Source: Faecalibacterium sp. UBA1360 (GTDB lineage: Bacteria > Bacillota > Clostridia > Oscillospirales > Ruminococcaceae). From it: a stretch of DNA of 16,571 nucleotides. This document shows positions 1 to 6,323 of the stretch, piece after piece. The position numbers and the translations under genes were made by a program. The DNA lies in the NCBI GenBank assembly GCA_002306375.1, contig DBRU01000048.1, positions 1,607-18,177 on the forward strand. The letters are read 5' to 3'. Numbering within the stretch: position 1 is the stretch's first letter; every line of letters begins with the position of its first letter. The notes below the pieces were generated by a model. The model was not told the DNA's origin and did not search any database. It was given only the letters and a program-made list of their open reading frames with translations.

Positions 1-24
1 CACAAATAAAAATACGGAACGTAC

Positions 25-71
25 AAACCCCGTTCTCCGGGAAGGAACATCCTTCCGGGGAACGGGGGTTT
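25..71. repeat. Large imperfect hairpin at window start
   Basis: Bases 25-46 pair with 50-71 around a three-base ACA loop, giving about 20 base pairs with one G bulge on each arm and one G-T wobble. It is flanked by AAA on the left and TTT on the right, so it may be a bidirectional terminator for a gene lying left of the window. No long T-run follows on either strand, so the terminator role is an inference. Bases 1-24 hold nothing I recognise. Confidence 0.5.
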
Positions 72-87
72 GATAAGGTCAGGGCCT

Positions 88-125
88 GGCAGCTGCGCCG
101 GCTCAGGCGGGCGCGGCTGCCTTTT
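88..125 (+). terminator. Probable rho-independent terminator, plus strand
   Basis: GGCAGCTGCGCC (88-99) pairs with GGCGCGGCTGCC (110-121) with one G-T wobble, followed by TTTT (122-125). It would end transcripts entering from the left of the window. No plus-strand gene is visible upstream, so its partner gene lies outside. Confidence 0.55.
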
Positions 126-133
126 CCGCAAGC

Positions 134-156
134 AAAAAGCCCCGCAAACGCGGGGC
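134..156 (-). terminator. Rho-independent terminator of the minus-strand cluster
   Basis: On the minus strand GCCCCGC (156-150) pairs with GCGGGGC (145-139) around a four-base loop, followed directly by five T (138-134). It begins 8 bases after the stop codon of the zinc-ribbon membrane protein gene, so it closes the four-gene minus-strand cluster. Confidence 0.85.
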
Positions 157-163
157 CGAACAG

Positions 164-829
164 TCACAGATGCAGTCGTTTGGCAAATTCCGCCCACAGG
201 GCCCGCCCTTTGAACATGACCAGCCCTAAAAAGGTGATCATGCTCACGATCAGGCAGATGACCCACAGGGTGGGGGTGCGGGTATGGCGCAGGGTCAGGC
301 CGATGTAGGGCACCACCCCCACGCCGATGTTCAGCAGCAGGTAGATCAGGCCGTTTTCGGTAAAGCGGCGGTTGACGAAGGCGAAGATAAAGTTCAGCAG
401 CAGCGTCACCGTGCACAGAATGGGGATCAGCGTGCCGGTGGCAAGGCCGCCCCAGTCCAAAAACCAGTCGCAGAACCAGCACAGCGCCGCCGCGCCCACC
501 AAAATCTGGAACAGCAGTTTGGGGGCGTTGCGGCTGCCCAGCAAAAGCGCCCGCAGCAGCAGCAGCACCGCCGCCACGCAGGCCGCCACCACCAGGCTCC
601 AGTGGCGGTGGGCGTCCTCCTGCAACAGAAAATCCACGGCCCCGCACACGATCACCGCCGCCAGCAGCAAAAAGGCCGGCAGCTTGTAGTACAGCGGCAG
701 GCGCTTTCTGGGCGCGTCGCATACGGGAAAGTAGGGCGCCTCCGCCTCGGGTCCGGTCAGGGGGCTCTGGCACAGCGGGCAGTACGCGCCGCCGCCCACG
801 CGGATATGGCAGTGCGGGCAGGTCTTCAT
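164..829 (-). CDS. Zinc-ribbon membrane protein (DUF6320-like)
   Basis: A 221-residue protein with an N-terminal zinc ribbon and a multi-pass membrane domain. The ribbon has two CxxC knuckles (C4/C7 and C17/C20). After a linker to about residue 45 come roughly six hydrophobic stretches (about 47-68, 78-97, 104-125, 131-150, 158-178 and 186-208). I chose the ATG at 829 over a longer reading because it places the ribbon at the N terminus and overlaps the preceding stop codon as ATGA, implying translational coupling to the acyltransferase-like gene. The layout resembles DUF6320 proteins, which I recall next to alpha/beta hydrolases and acetyltransferase-like proteins in Clostridia. That assignment is from memory. 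Biochemical function is unknown; a membrane partner of the two enzymes is my inference. Confidence 0.75.
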   Translation of the reverse strand: MKTCPHCHIRVGGGAYCPLCQSPLTGPEAEAPYFPVCDAPRKRLPLYYKLPAFLLLAAVIVCGAVDFLLQEDAHRHWSLVVAACVAAVLLLLRALLLGSRNAPKLLFQILVGAAALCWFCDWFLDWGGLATGTLIPILCTVTLLLNFIFAFVNRRFTENGLIYLLLNIGVGVVPYIGLTLRHTRTPTLWVICLIVSMITFLGLVMFKGRALWAEFAKRLHL

Positions 830-2085
830 GATTGCACCTCGGTGGCGTACAGTGTGATCTCCAGCCCGGCGTCGGCCAGGGCGCGGTAAAAGTTTTTCAG
901 CACATTGGTGCTGCGGTAAGCCGACGCGGTGCCCAGCACCAGGTCGTCGCCGTAAGAGCACACGGTGGTGAACAGGTTGGGCGTGCTGCAAAAGGCCGAA
1001 AACCCGCCCACATAGGGCCGGATGGCTTCGGGCACCGTGATGCGCCCCATGTTGGAGATGGTCAGGGTGACCTTGCGGGCCTCGTACCAGTTGCAGGCCG
1101 CCACCACCCAGTTCTTGATGGGCAGGGGCACCGGCCGCACGCCCGGGATGCGCTCGAACCGCTCGAACCCGTCCATGCGGGCCTTGATGCGGTCCTCGGT
1201 CAAAGCGGCGCGCAGCTTTGCGTCAAACTCCACGGCCAGGGCTTCCAGGGTCTCGTCCCCGGTAAAGATGTGGGCCACCCGCACGGTGTTGAAAAAGTTG
1301 CGCGCCGTGTCGGAGGGGAAGTAGTTGCGCAGGTTCACAGGCAGGCCCACGGCCACCGCCCGGCCCCGTTCCAGGGCCGGGGCTTCCCGCCAGACGGCCA
1401 GCATCTGGGCCGCGGCCAGGTAGCTGGTCAGGCTCACGCCCATGGCCCGGGCCTTGGCCAGCACGGCCTTGGCGGACAGGTGGGCCTCAAAGAACTGGGT
1501 CTGGTCCAGGGGCAGGCGCGCGCCCCGCAGCCGGCAGACCCGGCGTTTGGCGGCGGGGTCGGTCTCGGGGGCGGCGGGACGGGCGGCGTAAAATTTCGAG
1601 TAGGAATTCTGGGTCATGTCGGCGGCCGAAGCTCCCTCGTCCCGGGGCACATTCTCCAGCGCATCGGGGTGGCGCAGCTGCAAATAGTTGTGCACCAGAC
1701 ATTTCAGGAACACCAGCCCGCCGTTGCCGTCGGTCAGGGCGTGGAACATCTCCACATTGATGCGCGTTCCGTAATAGCTCACCCGGTACAGCAGGGCGTT
1801 TTTCTGGTCGGGGCCGTAGATGGCCGCGCAGGGCTGCTGGGTCTCGGGCACGGGCACGGGCTGCTTGTCCGACGCTTCCAGGTAATGCCAGAACAGCCCC
1901 CGGTGCAGCGTGACCTGAAAATGGGGCAGGTCCCGGGCCGTCTGTTCCAGGGCCCGGGCCAGGGTATCGGGGTCCACCGTCTCGTTCAGCGTACAGCTGA
2001 TGCGGAACACGCGGGGGTCGCGCCGGTTCAGCGAGGCCAGGAACAGCTTGGCCACGTTGTCCACTTTGTACCAGGTTTCGGGCAT
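826..2085 (-). CDS. Condensation / alcohol acetyltransferase-like protein
   Basis: A 419-residue protein of the CoA-dependent acyltransferase superfamily (condensation domain, alcohol acetyltransferase, PapA-like). The catalytic motif HxxxDG is intact as HALTDG (H115, D119) in its usual place. A further family-like stretch around residues 255-268 (the NLRNYFPSDTARNFF segment) and SNMGRITVPE near residue 345 support two chloramphenicol-acetyltransferase-like lobes. Family members transfer an acyl group from CoA or a carrier protein to an alcohol or amine. No carrier protein or adenylation domain is nearby, so a free-standing acyl- or acetyl-CoA ester-forming enzyme is more likely than a peptide synthetase module. 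The ATG at 2085 has an AAAGGGGGG site upstream. It starts 21 bases after the hydrolase stop and overlaps the next gene by 4 bases. The substrate cannot be told. Confidence 0.8.
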   Translation of the reverse strand: MPETWYKVDNVAKLFLASLNRRDPRVFRISCTLNETVDPDTLARALEQTARDLPHFQVTLHRGLFWHYLEASDKQPVPVPETQQPCAAIYGPDQKNALLYRVSYYGTRINVEMFHALTDGNGGLVFLKCLVHNYLQLRHPDALENVPRDEGASAADMTQNSYSKFYAARPAAPETDPAAKRRVCRLRGARLPLDQTQFFEAHLSAKAVLAKARAMGVSLTSYLAAAQMLAVWREAPALERGRAVAVGLPVNLRNYFPSDTARNFFNTVRVAHIFTGDETLEALAVEFDAKLRAALTEDRIKARMDGFERFERIPGVRPVPLPIKNWVVAACNWYEARKVTLTISNMGRITVPEAIRPYVGGFSAFCSTPNLFTTVCSYGDDLVLGTASAYRSTNVLKNFYRALADAGLEITLYATEVQS

Positions 2086-2106
2086 GCAAAGCCCCCCTTT
2101 CGCGTT

Positions 2107-3105
2107 TTACAGCAGCCGCTGGATGAAGCGCCCCACGCTGTCCATGGCCTGGGCGGCGCTGCGCGTGGGCATTTGCTGGAACACGTGCCAGCAGTCGTCA
2201 TACACTTCCAGCGTGGCGTACACGCCCTGGTCCTGCATGGCTTGGTGCAGACGCTGCGCGTCGGAAAACAGGATCTCGTTGGTGCCCACCTGGATCAGGG
2301 TGGGCGCCAGGCCCCGCAGGTCCGCGAACAGCGGCGAAAAGCAGGGGGCTTCAAAATCCGTGCGCGTGCCGCAGAACGCCGCCCGCACCGACTGGATATA
2401 CTCCATGGTCAGCATGGGGTCGGCGGCGGCCTGCTCGGTGTGGCTGGGGCCGGAGGCCGTCATGTCGGTCCAGGGGCTCATGAGGATCATGGCCCGGGGC
2501 TGGCGGCGTCCCTGCTCTTTCAGGCGCAGGGCCAGTTCCAGGGTCAGGTTGCCCCCGGCGGAATCCCCGGCCAGCACAATGTCCCGGGCGCCGTAGCCCA
2601 TGTAGGCCAGATGATCCCACACGGCCACCGCGTCCTGCAAGGCGGCGGGGTAGGGGTGCTCGGGGGCCAGGCGGTATTCAAACGAAAGCACATCGCACCC
2701 GGCGGCCAGGGCCAGCTTGCTGGCCAGCACCCGGGCATAGCCCAGCTGGCCGCAGGTGTAGCCGCCGCCGTGGCAGTACAGCACCACATGCCGCCGGTCG
2801 TGCCCGGCCTCGATGCTGACCCACTCGGCCGGTACGGGCGCCGGCCCGCGGTGGATGGTCAGCCCGTCGGTGCGCAGCCCCAGGGTGGGGCTGACCAGCC
2901 GGCCGAACAGTTCCTGGGCGGCGCGCTGGCGTTCCAGGTCGTCGGGGTTGGTGGACCCCGGCGAGGTCACGCTGTGCACGGCCTTGATGGCCCGCATCAT
3001 GGGGGTCAGCTGGTCGGTCTCGGGGTCGGGCTTGCGCCGGGCGTGGCGCAGCTTGCTCAGGTCCAGTCCGGCAAAGGGCTTGGGGGGCTTGGCGGGTTCG
3101 GGCAT
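2107..3105 (-). CDS. Alpha/beta hydrolase, hormone-sensitive-lipase family
   Basis: A 332-residue esterase-like protein. The HSL oxyanion-hole motif HGGG is at 112-115, the nucleophile elbow GDSAG at 180-184 (Ser182), and the likely catalytic His is H307 in DCWHVF. The acid residue normally follows a V-G-x-x-D-x-L pattern; here that stretch reads VGTNEIL, so Glu277 appears to stand in for Asp. The family (Pfam alpha/beta hydrolase fold-3) cleaves short acyl esters. There is no signal peptide, so it is cytoplasmic, and the first 100 residues form the family's cap region. An AAGGA site sits 9 bases before the ATG at 3105. It is co-directional with the acyltransferase-like gene 21 bases downstream, so the pair could make and break the same ester. 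The substrate is unknown. Confidence 0.88.
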   Translation of the reverse strand: MPEPAKPPKPFAGLDLSKLRHARRKPDPETDQLTPMMRAIKAVHSVTSPGSTNPDDLERQRAAQELFGRLVSPTLGLRTDGLTIHRGPAPVPAEWVSIEAGHDRRHVVLYCHGGGYTCGQLGYARVLASKLALAAGCDVLSFEYRLAPEHPYPAALQDAVAVWDHLAYMGYGARDIVLAGDSAGGNLTLELALRLKEQGRRQPRAMILMSPWTDMTASGPSHTEQAAADPMLTMEYIQSVRAAFCGTRTDFEAPCFSPLFADLRGLAPTLIQVGTNEILFSDAQRLHQAMQDQGVYATLEVYDDCWHVFQQMPTRSAAQAMDSVGRFIQRLL

Positions 3106-3139
3106 GGGCGTGGGTCCTTTCTGCGCCGCGTCGGGCGCG

Positions 3140-4075
3140 TCAGTCGGGCAGGGCGGCCAGCAGCCGCACCAGCAGCGTGTTCAAAATCGGCGGCCGGGCC
3201 GCGGGCAGGCCGCACATCCGCCAGACCGTTTGCCGGCGGGGGAAGGCCCCGTGCCGGGCGTAGTGGCGGTACAGCAGCTTGAGCTGGCGGTCCTTGGCGC
3301 TGCCGGGCAGGTGCAGAATGCAGATGGGCACCAGGCAGTAGTTGGTGGAAACAAGGTAATGCCGCGCCCCCAGCCAGTACCGCCAGATATAGGCGTTGGC
3401 CGCCCGCACGGGCCGGCCGGTGCGCAGCGCCCGCCAGGCCGCGATGTCCAGAATGACCTCGTCGCCGTCCCGGGGCTCCACGCCCTTTTGCCGCATCAGG
3501 TCGTATACTTCGCGGCACAGCGCCATAAACGGGCGCAGGTTGGCCGCGCTGCCCGCCACCAGTTCGCCCCCGAAATGGGTGGGCAGATGGGGCGCGCCGT
3601 CGGGGTAGACGGCGTCGCAGCAGGCCGCGATGGCGGCGGCCATGGGCTGGCCGGCCGGGTGGGGCACCTGGTACAGCAGCACGGCCTCGTCGGCTTCCCG
3701 CCACAGGTCGGTCAGGGGATACTGGGTGTAGGTGTCGGTGTCCAGCAGGGCGCAGCGCTCAAAGTCCAGATGCTCCAGCGCCCAGGACAAGGCGCACAGC
3801 TTGTAAAAGGCCAGGGACCAGGGCAGGTCGGCCGAAAAACGGAATCGGTCAAAGTCGCAGCGGTACACCGCCACGCCTGCCTGTTCCAGCTGGGCGTCAA
3901 AGGGGGCGGGCACCTCCACGTTGGTGATCAGCGCCACCTGGCAGTCGGGGTTCCGGGCCTTGGCGCTGGCCAGCGCCACCACCAGGCAGCGGTAATACAC
4001 CAGGCGGCCCCGGTTGGCGTCGGCATTTTCCCGAAAGCCGTCCACAGCCGCAAAGGCGGAAAAGATCAGGTTCAT
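3140..4075 (-). CDS. GT-A-like glycosyltransferase, substrate unknown
   Basis: A 311-residue protein that reads as a nucleotide-sugar transferase fold: an N-terminal beta-alpha pattern (MNLIFSAFAAVDGF; VALITNVEVP at 47-56), then a DxD-type metal motif in LLDTDTYTQYPL (D112, D114), and later a GDEVILDIAAW stretch typical of the acceptor side of such enzymes. There are no membrane segments or signal peptide. The ATG at 4075 is preferred; a GTG four codons upstream (4087) is also in frame and cannot be excluded. It is the first gene after a strong promoter (4144-4172) and starts the minus-strand cluster, so it probably acts with the hydrolase and acyltransferase-like proteins on one glycosylated or acylated product. 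I do not recognise a named family, and the call rests on fold-like motifs only. Confidence 0.6.
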   Translation of the reverse strand: MNLIFSAFAAVDGFRENADANRGRLVYYRCLVVALASAKARNPDCQVALITNVEVPAPFDAQLEQAGVAVYRCDFDRFRFSADLPWSLAFYKLCALSWALEHLDFERCALLDTDTYTQYPLTDLWREADEAVLLYQVPHPAGQPMAAAIAACCDAVYPDGAPHLPTHFGGELVAGSAANLRPFMALCREVYDLMRQKGVEPRDGDEVILDIAAWRALRTGRPVRAANAYIWRYWLGARHYLVSTNYCLVPICILHLPGSAKDRQLKLLYRHYARHGAFPRRQTVWRMCGLPAARPPILNTLLVRLLAALPD

Positions 4076-4099
4076 ACAGCGTAACACCCCGCGTGACGG

Positions 4100-4128
4100 C
4101 CCCGTGCCGGTGTTGCGCCGGACCGGGG
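4100..4128 (-). other. Hairpin in the leader of the glycosyltransferase cluster
   Basis: Bases 4100-4110 and 4118-4128 form an 11-base imperfect inverted repeat (two central mismatches) around a 7-base loop, lying between the -10 box and the first start codon. No T-run follows on the minus strand, so it is not a standard terminator. It may be a weak terminator for the IclR gene, a leader structure, or chance in GC-rich DNA. Confidence 0.35.
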
Positions 4129-4143
4129 CGGATCGATACCTCT

Positions 4144-4172
4144 ATTATACCCGCCCCGGGGGCGTTTGTCTA
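4144..4172 (-). promoter_or_regulatory. Promoter of the four-gene minus-strand cluster
   Basis: On the minus strand a TAGACA -35 box (4172-4167) is followed after exactly 17 bases by a perfect TATAAT -10 box (4149-4144). The first start codon lies 69 bases downstream. The spacer contains a near-palindrome CGCCCC/GGGGCG (about 4152-4164), a possible operator. This separates the cluster transcriptionally from the IclR gene, although read-through from the regulator gene is possible. Confidence 0.75.
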
Positions 4173-4195
4173 CGAGAAGGGTCGAAGACGCCGCT

Positions 4196-4984
4196 TTATC
4201 CCACCGACACGAGCCCCAGGTCGTGCAGGATGTCGGCCCGGGTCTCCAGCGCCAGGGTGCTGATGCGGCGGATGCGCTCGGCGGTCATGTAAGGCGCCAG
4301 CCCGCTGATGGAAAAAGCACTGTCCGCCTTGCCCCCCGGCCCCGGGATGGACAGGGCCACGCACCGGATGCCCAGCTCGTTTTCCTCGTCGTCGATGGCG
4401 TAGCCGCAGCTGCGCACGGTCTCCAGCTGGGCGCGCAGCTGGTCCAGGTCGGTGACCGTGCGCCCGGTCAGCTTTTGCAGCCGGCTTTGCCGCCAGATCT
4501 GCTCCACCTCGGCGTCGGGCAAGGTGGCCAGGATGGCCTTGCCCACCCCCGTGCAGTACAGCGGGCTGCGCAGCCCCACCCGGCTGGACATACGCATGGG
4601 CCCGCTCTCGGTCTTATAAATGTACACCACGTCCGCCCCGTCCCGGATCACCAGGTGCACGGTCTCGGCCGTGCGCTGGGACAAACGCTCCAGGTGCAGC
4701 TTGGCCACGCTCATGATGTCCATGCTGTTGACGATGCCCGCCGAGATCTCGAACATTTTCAGCGTCAGGCGGTATTTGCCGGTGTGGGTGTCCTGCACGG
4801 CATACCCCAGGGCCACCAGGCTGCCCAGCAGCCGGTGGGCGGTGCTTTTGGCCAGGTCGGCCTCCGCCGCCAGCTTTTGCAGCCCGGCCCCGGCGGGGTG
4901 GGCGGCCAGCACCTCGATGAGTTCAAAGATACGCGCGACGCTCTGTACGCCGCCGCGGTCCGCGTCGGTCTGTGCCTGTGCCAT
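4196..4984 (-). CDS. IclR-family transcriptional regulator, probable KdgR-like
   Basis: A 262-residue DNA-binding repressor or activator. An N-terminal winged helix-turn-helix spans about 12-68 (GGVQSVARIFELIEVL through KSTAHRLLGSLVALGY), and the effector-binding domain spans about 80-255 with the family hallmark PLYCTGVGKAILA at 141-153. The length matches the family (about 250-260). I chose the ATG at 4984 because GGGAAGGGAG lies 8 bases upstream; an ATG at 5140 would add 52 unlike residues and place the promoter and operator inside the gene. It diverges from the KDPG aldolase/KDG kinase operon, and a TTCC-N7-GGAA palindrome covers its own -10 box, so autoregulation and control of sugar-acid genes by 2-keto-3-deoxygluconate or a relative is likely. 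The effector is inferred from context. Confidence 0.9.
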   Translation of the reverse strand: MAQAQTDADRGGVQSVARIFELIEVLAAHPAGAGLQKLAAEADLAKSTAHRLLGSLVALGYAVQDTHTGKYRLTLKMFEISAGIVNSMDIMSVAKLHLERLSQRTAETVHLVIRDGADVVYIYKTESGPMRMSSRVGLRSPLYCTGVGKAILATLPDAEVEQIWRQSRLQKLTGRTVTDLDQLRAQLETVRSCGYAIDDEENELGIRCVALSIPGPGGKADSAFSISGLAPYMTAERIRRISTLALETRADILHDLGLVSVG

Positions 4985-5051
4985 GCCAACGGCTCCCTTC
5001 CCGAAATTTACAAAAAGTTCATAATTTCCCCTGAACGGGGCCTTGAAGGAT

Positions 5052-5076
5052 CTTTGTTCCACGATATGGAACAAAG
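5052..5076. promoter_or_regulatory. IclR-type operator, 10-bp perfect inverted repeat
   Basis: CTTTGTTCCA (5052-5061), the 5-base spacer CGATA, and TGGAACAAAG (5067-5076) form a perfect 10-base-pair inverted repeat. The core TTCC-N7-GGAA has the geometry of IclR-family operators. It overlaps the -10 box of the IclR promoter and its start-site region, which suits autorepression. Binding by this IclR protein is inferred from position. Confidence 0.7.
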
Positions 5077-5103
5077 TATAGCAGGAAACACAGGTTTTCG
5101 CAA
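5075..5103 (-). promoter_or_regulatory. Promoter of the IclR-family gene
   Basis: On the minus strand TTGCGA (5103-5098), 17 bases, then TATACT (5080-5075). The downstream end overlaps the palindrome at 5052-5076. The start codon at 4984 leaves a leader of about 80-85 bases. Confidence 0.65.
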
Positions 5104-5176
5104 GGGGTATGCCGAATGACGGAACGGGCGCAAAAACCACAAAAATAACCGGGCAACGACTGGCAATTTTGACCGA

Positions 5177-5205
5177 TTGACGCGGCGATTCACAATTTGT
5201 ATAAT
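5177..5205 (+). promoter_or_regulatory. Promoter of the aldolase/KDG kinase operon
   Basis: TTGACG (5177-5182), 17 bases, then a perfect TATAAT (5200-5205). The predicted start is near 5212, giving a leader of about 100 bases before the aldolase start codon. This near-consensus promoter fits the strong codon bias of the operon, so control is probably by repression. Confidence 0.8.
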
Positions 5206-5220
5206 AAAATCAGCAAATTG

Positions 5221-5246
5221 CGGAACGCCATTCCGCATGCCGGAAC
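5221..5246. promoter_or_regulatory. Overlapping TTCC/GGAA palindromes in the aldolase leader
   Basis: CGGAA-N5-TTCCG (5221-5235) overlaps TTCCG-N5-CGGAA (5231-5245). The second has the same TTCC-N7-GGAA geometry as the operator at 5052-5076 and would lie about 20 bases downstream of the predicted start site, where a bound IclR protein could block elongation. It could also fold as a leader RNA hairpin. A weaker third copy, TGCCG-N5-CGGAA, is at 5110-5124. Confidence 0.5.
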
Positions 5247-5309
5247 CGCCCCGCGCAAAATTGGTACGCAAGAGCGAAGCGGAATTTATCTTTGAAGGAG
5301 TAATGTGCT

Positions 5310-6272
5310 ATGAATCCTATCGTAGAGCGCGTTTACGAGATCGGCATCATCCCTGTCATCGCTTTCAACAGCGTGGACGAGGCTGTGCCCCTGTGCAAGG
5401 CCCTGGTGGCCGGCGGCCTGCCGGCGGCGGAGGTCACCTTCCGCACCGCCTGCGCCGAAGACTGCATCAAGAAGATCCATGAAGAAGTGCCCGAGATGCT
5501 GCTGGGCGCCGGCACCGTTCTGACCACCGACCAGGCCGACCGCGCCATGGCGGCGGGCGCCTCCTTCATCGTGGCCCCCGGCTATGATCCCCAGGTCACC
5601 CAGCACGTCATCGACAAGGGCGGCCTGATGATGCCCGGCACCTGCTCCGCGGGCGAGATGCAGCAGGCCATGAACCAGGGCTGCGAGTGCATCAAGTTCT
5701 TCCCGGCCGAGGCCAACGGCGGCGTGGGCATGCTCAAGAACATCGGCGCGGCCCTCAAGACCGCCAAGTGGATGTGCACCGGCGGCGTCAACGCCAAGAA
5801 CGTCAACGACTACCTGGGCTATGACCAGATCATCGCCGTGGGCGGCACCTGGATGTGCAAGAGCGACAAGATCAAGGCCGGCGCCTGGGACGAGATCACC
5901 GCCATGTGCAAAGAGGCCGTGGACGTGATGCTGGGCCTGGAGCTGGGCCACATCGGCATCAACTGCGCCGACGACGCCGAGGCCGCCAAGACCGCCGAGA
6001 CCCTGGGCGCTCTGCTCAGCATGGCCGTCAAGCCCGGCAACTCCAGCATCTTTGTGGGCAAGAAGGAATTCGAGATCATGAAGAAGCCCGGCCGCGGCAC
6101 CCATGGCCACATCGCCATCAAGTGCAACAACGTGGACCGCGCCATCTATCATCTGGGCCGCCGCGGCGTCAAGTTCGACATGGACTCCAAGAACGTCAAG
6201 AACGGCAAGACCATCGCCATCTACCTGGCGGACGAGGTCGCCGGCTTCGCCATCCATCTGGTCCAGAAATAA
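5310..6272 (+). CDS. eda: KDPG aldolase fused to a VOC-fold domain
   Basis: A 320-residue protein. Residues 1-205 are a class I KDPG/KHG aldolase, which splits 2-keto-3-deoxy-6-phosphogluconate into pyruvate and glyceraldehyde 3-phosphate. The Schiff-base lysine is K129 in IKFFPAE, with E41 and R45 in the EVTFRT motif. Residues about 210-320 form an extra domain with the paired beta-alpha-beta pattern of the glyoxalase/VOC superfamily (LGHIGIN at 211-217; GHIAIK further on; a closing AGFAIHLV strand). In that last strand the usual metal-ligand Glu appears replaced by His, so the domain may be structural or ligand-sensing. Ordinary aldolases are about 205-215 residues. AAGGAG at 5295-5300 precedes the ATG. 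Codons are strongly biased (AAG, AAC, GGC, ATC), suggesting high expression. It is followed by KDG kinase 51 bases downstream, with no terminator between. Confidence 0.93.
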   Translation: MNPIVERVYEIGIIPVIAFNSVDEAVPLCKALVAGGLPAAEVTFRTACAEDCIKKIHEEVPEMLLGAGTVLTTDQADRAMAAGASFIVAPGYDPQVTQHVIDKGGLMMPGTCSAGEMQQAMNQGCECIKFFPAEANGGVGMLKNIGAALKTAKWMCTGGVNAKNVNDYLGYDQIIAVGGTWMCKSDKIKAGAWDEITAMCKEAVDVMLGLELGHIGINCADDAEAAKTAETLGALLSMAVKPGNSSIFVGKKEFEIMKKPGRGTHGHIAIKCNNVDRAIYHLGRRGVKFDMDSKNVKNGKTIAIYLADEVAGFAIHLVQK

Positions 6273-6323
6273 CCCATCTGCCGTTTCCTGCACCCATACC
6301 ATTATAAAAAGGAGAAGATACCA

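Noticed and set aside
832..3282. A plus-strand open frame of 816 codons antisense to the acyltransferase-like and hydrolase genes
   Set aside because: It is low-complexity (His, Gly, Gln, Val rich) with no recognisable domain, and it mirrors the GC3 bias of the genes on the other strand.
4985..5140. Upstream start at 5140 for the IclR-family gene
   Set aside because: It would add 52 residues unlike the family and put the promoter and operator inside the coding region. The ATG at 4984 has a good ribosome binding site and gives a normal length.
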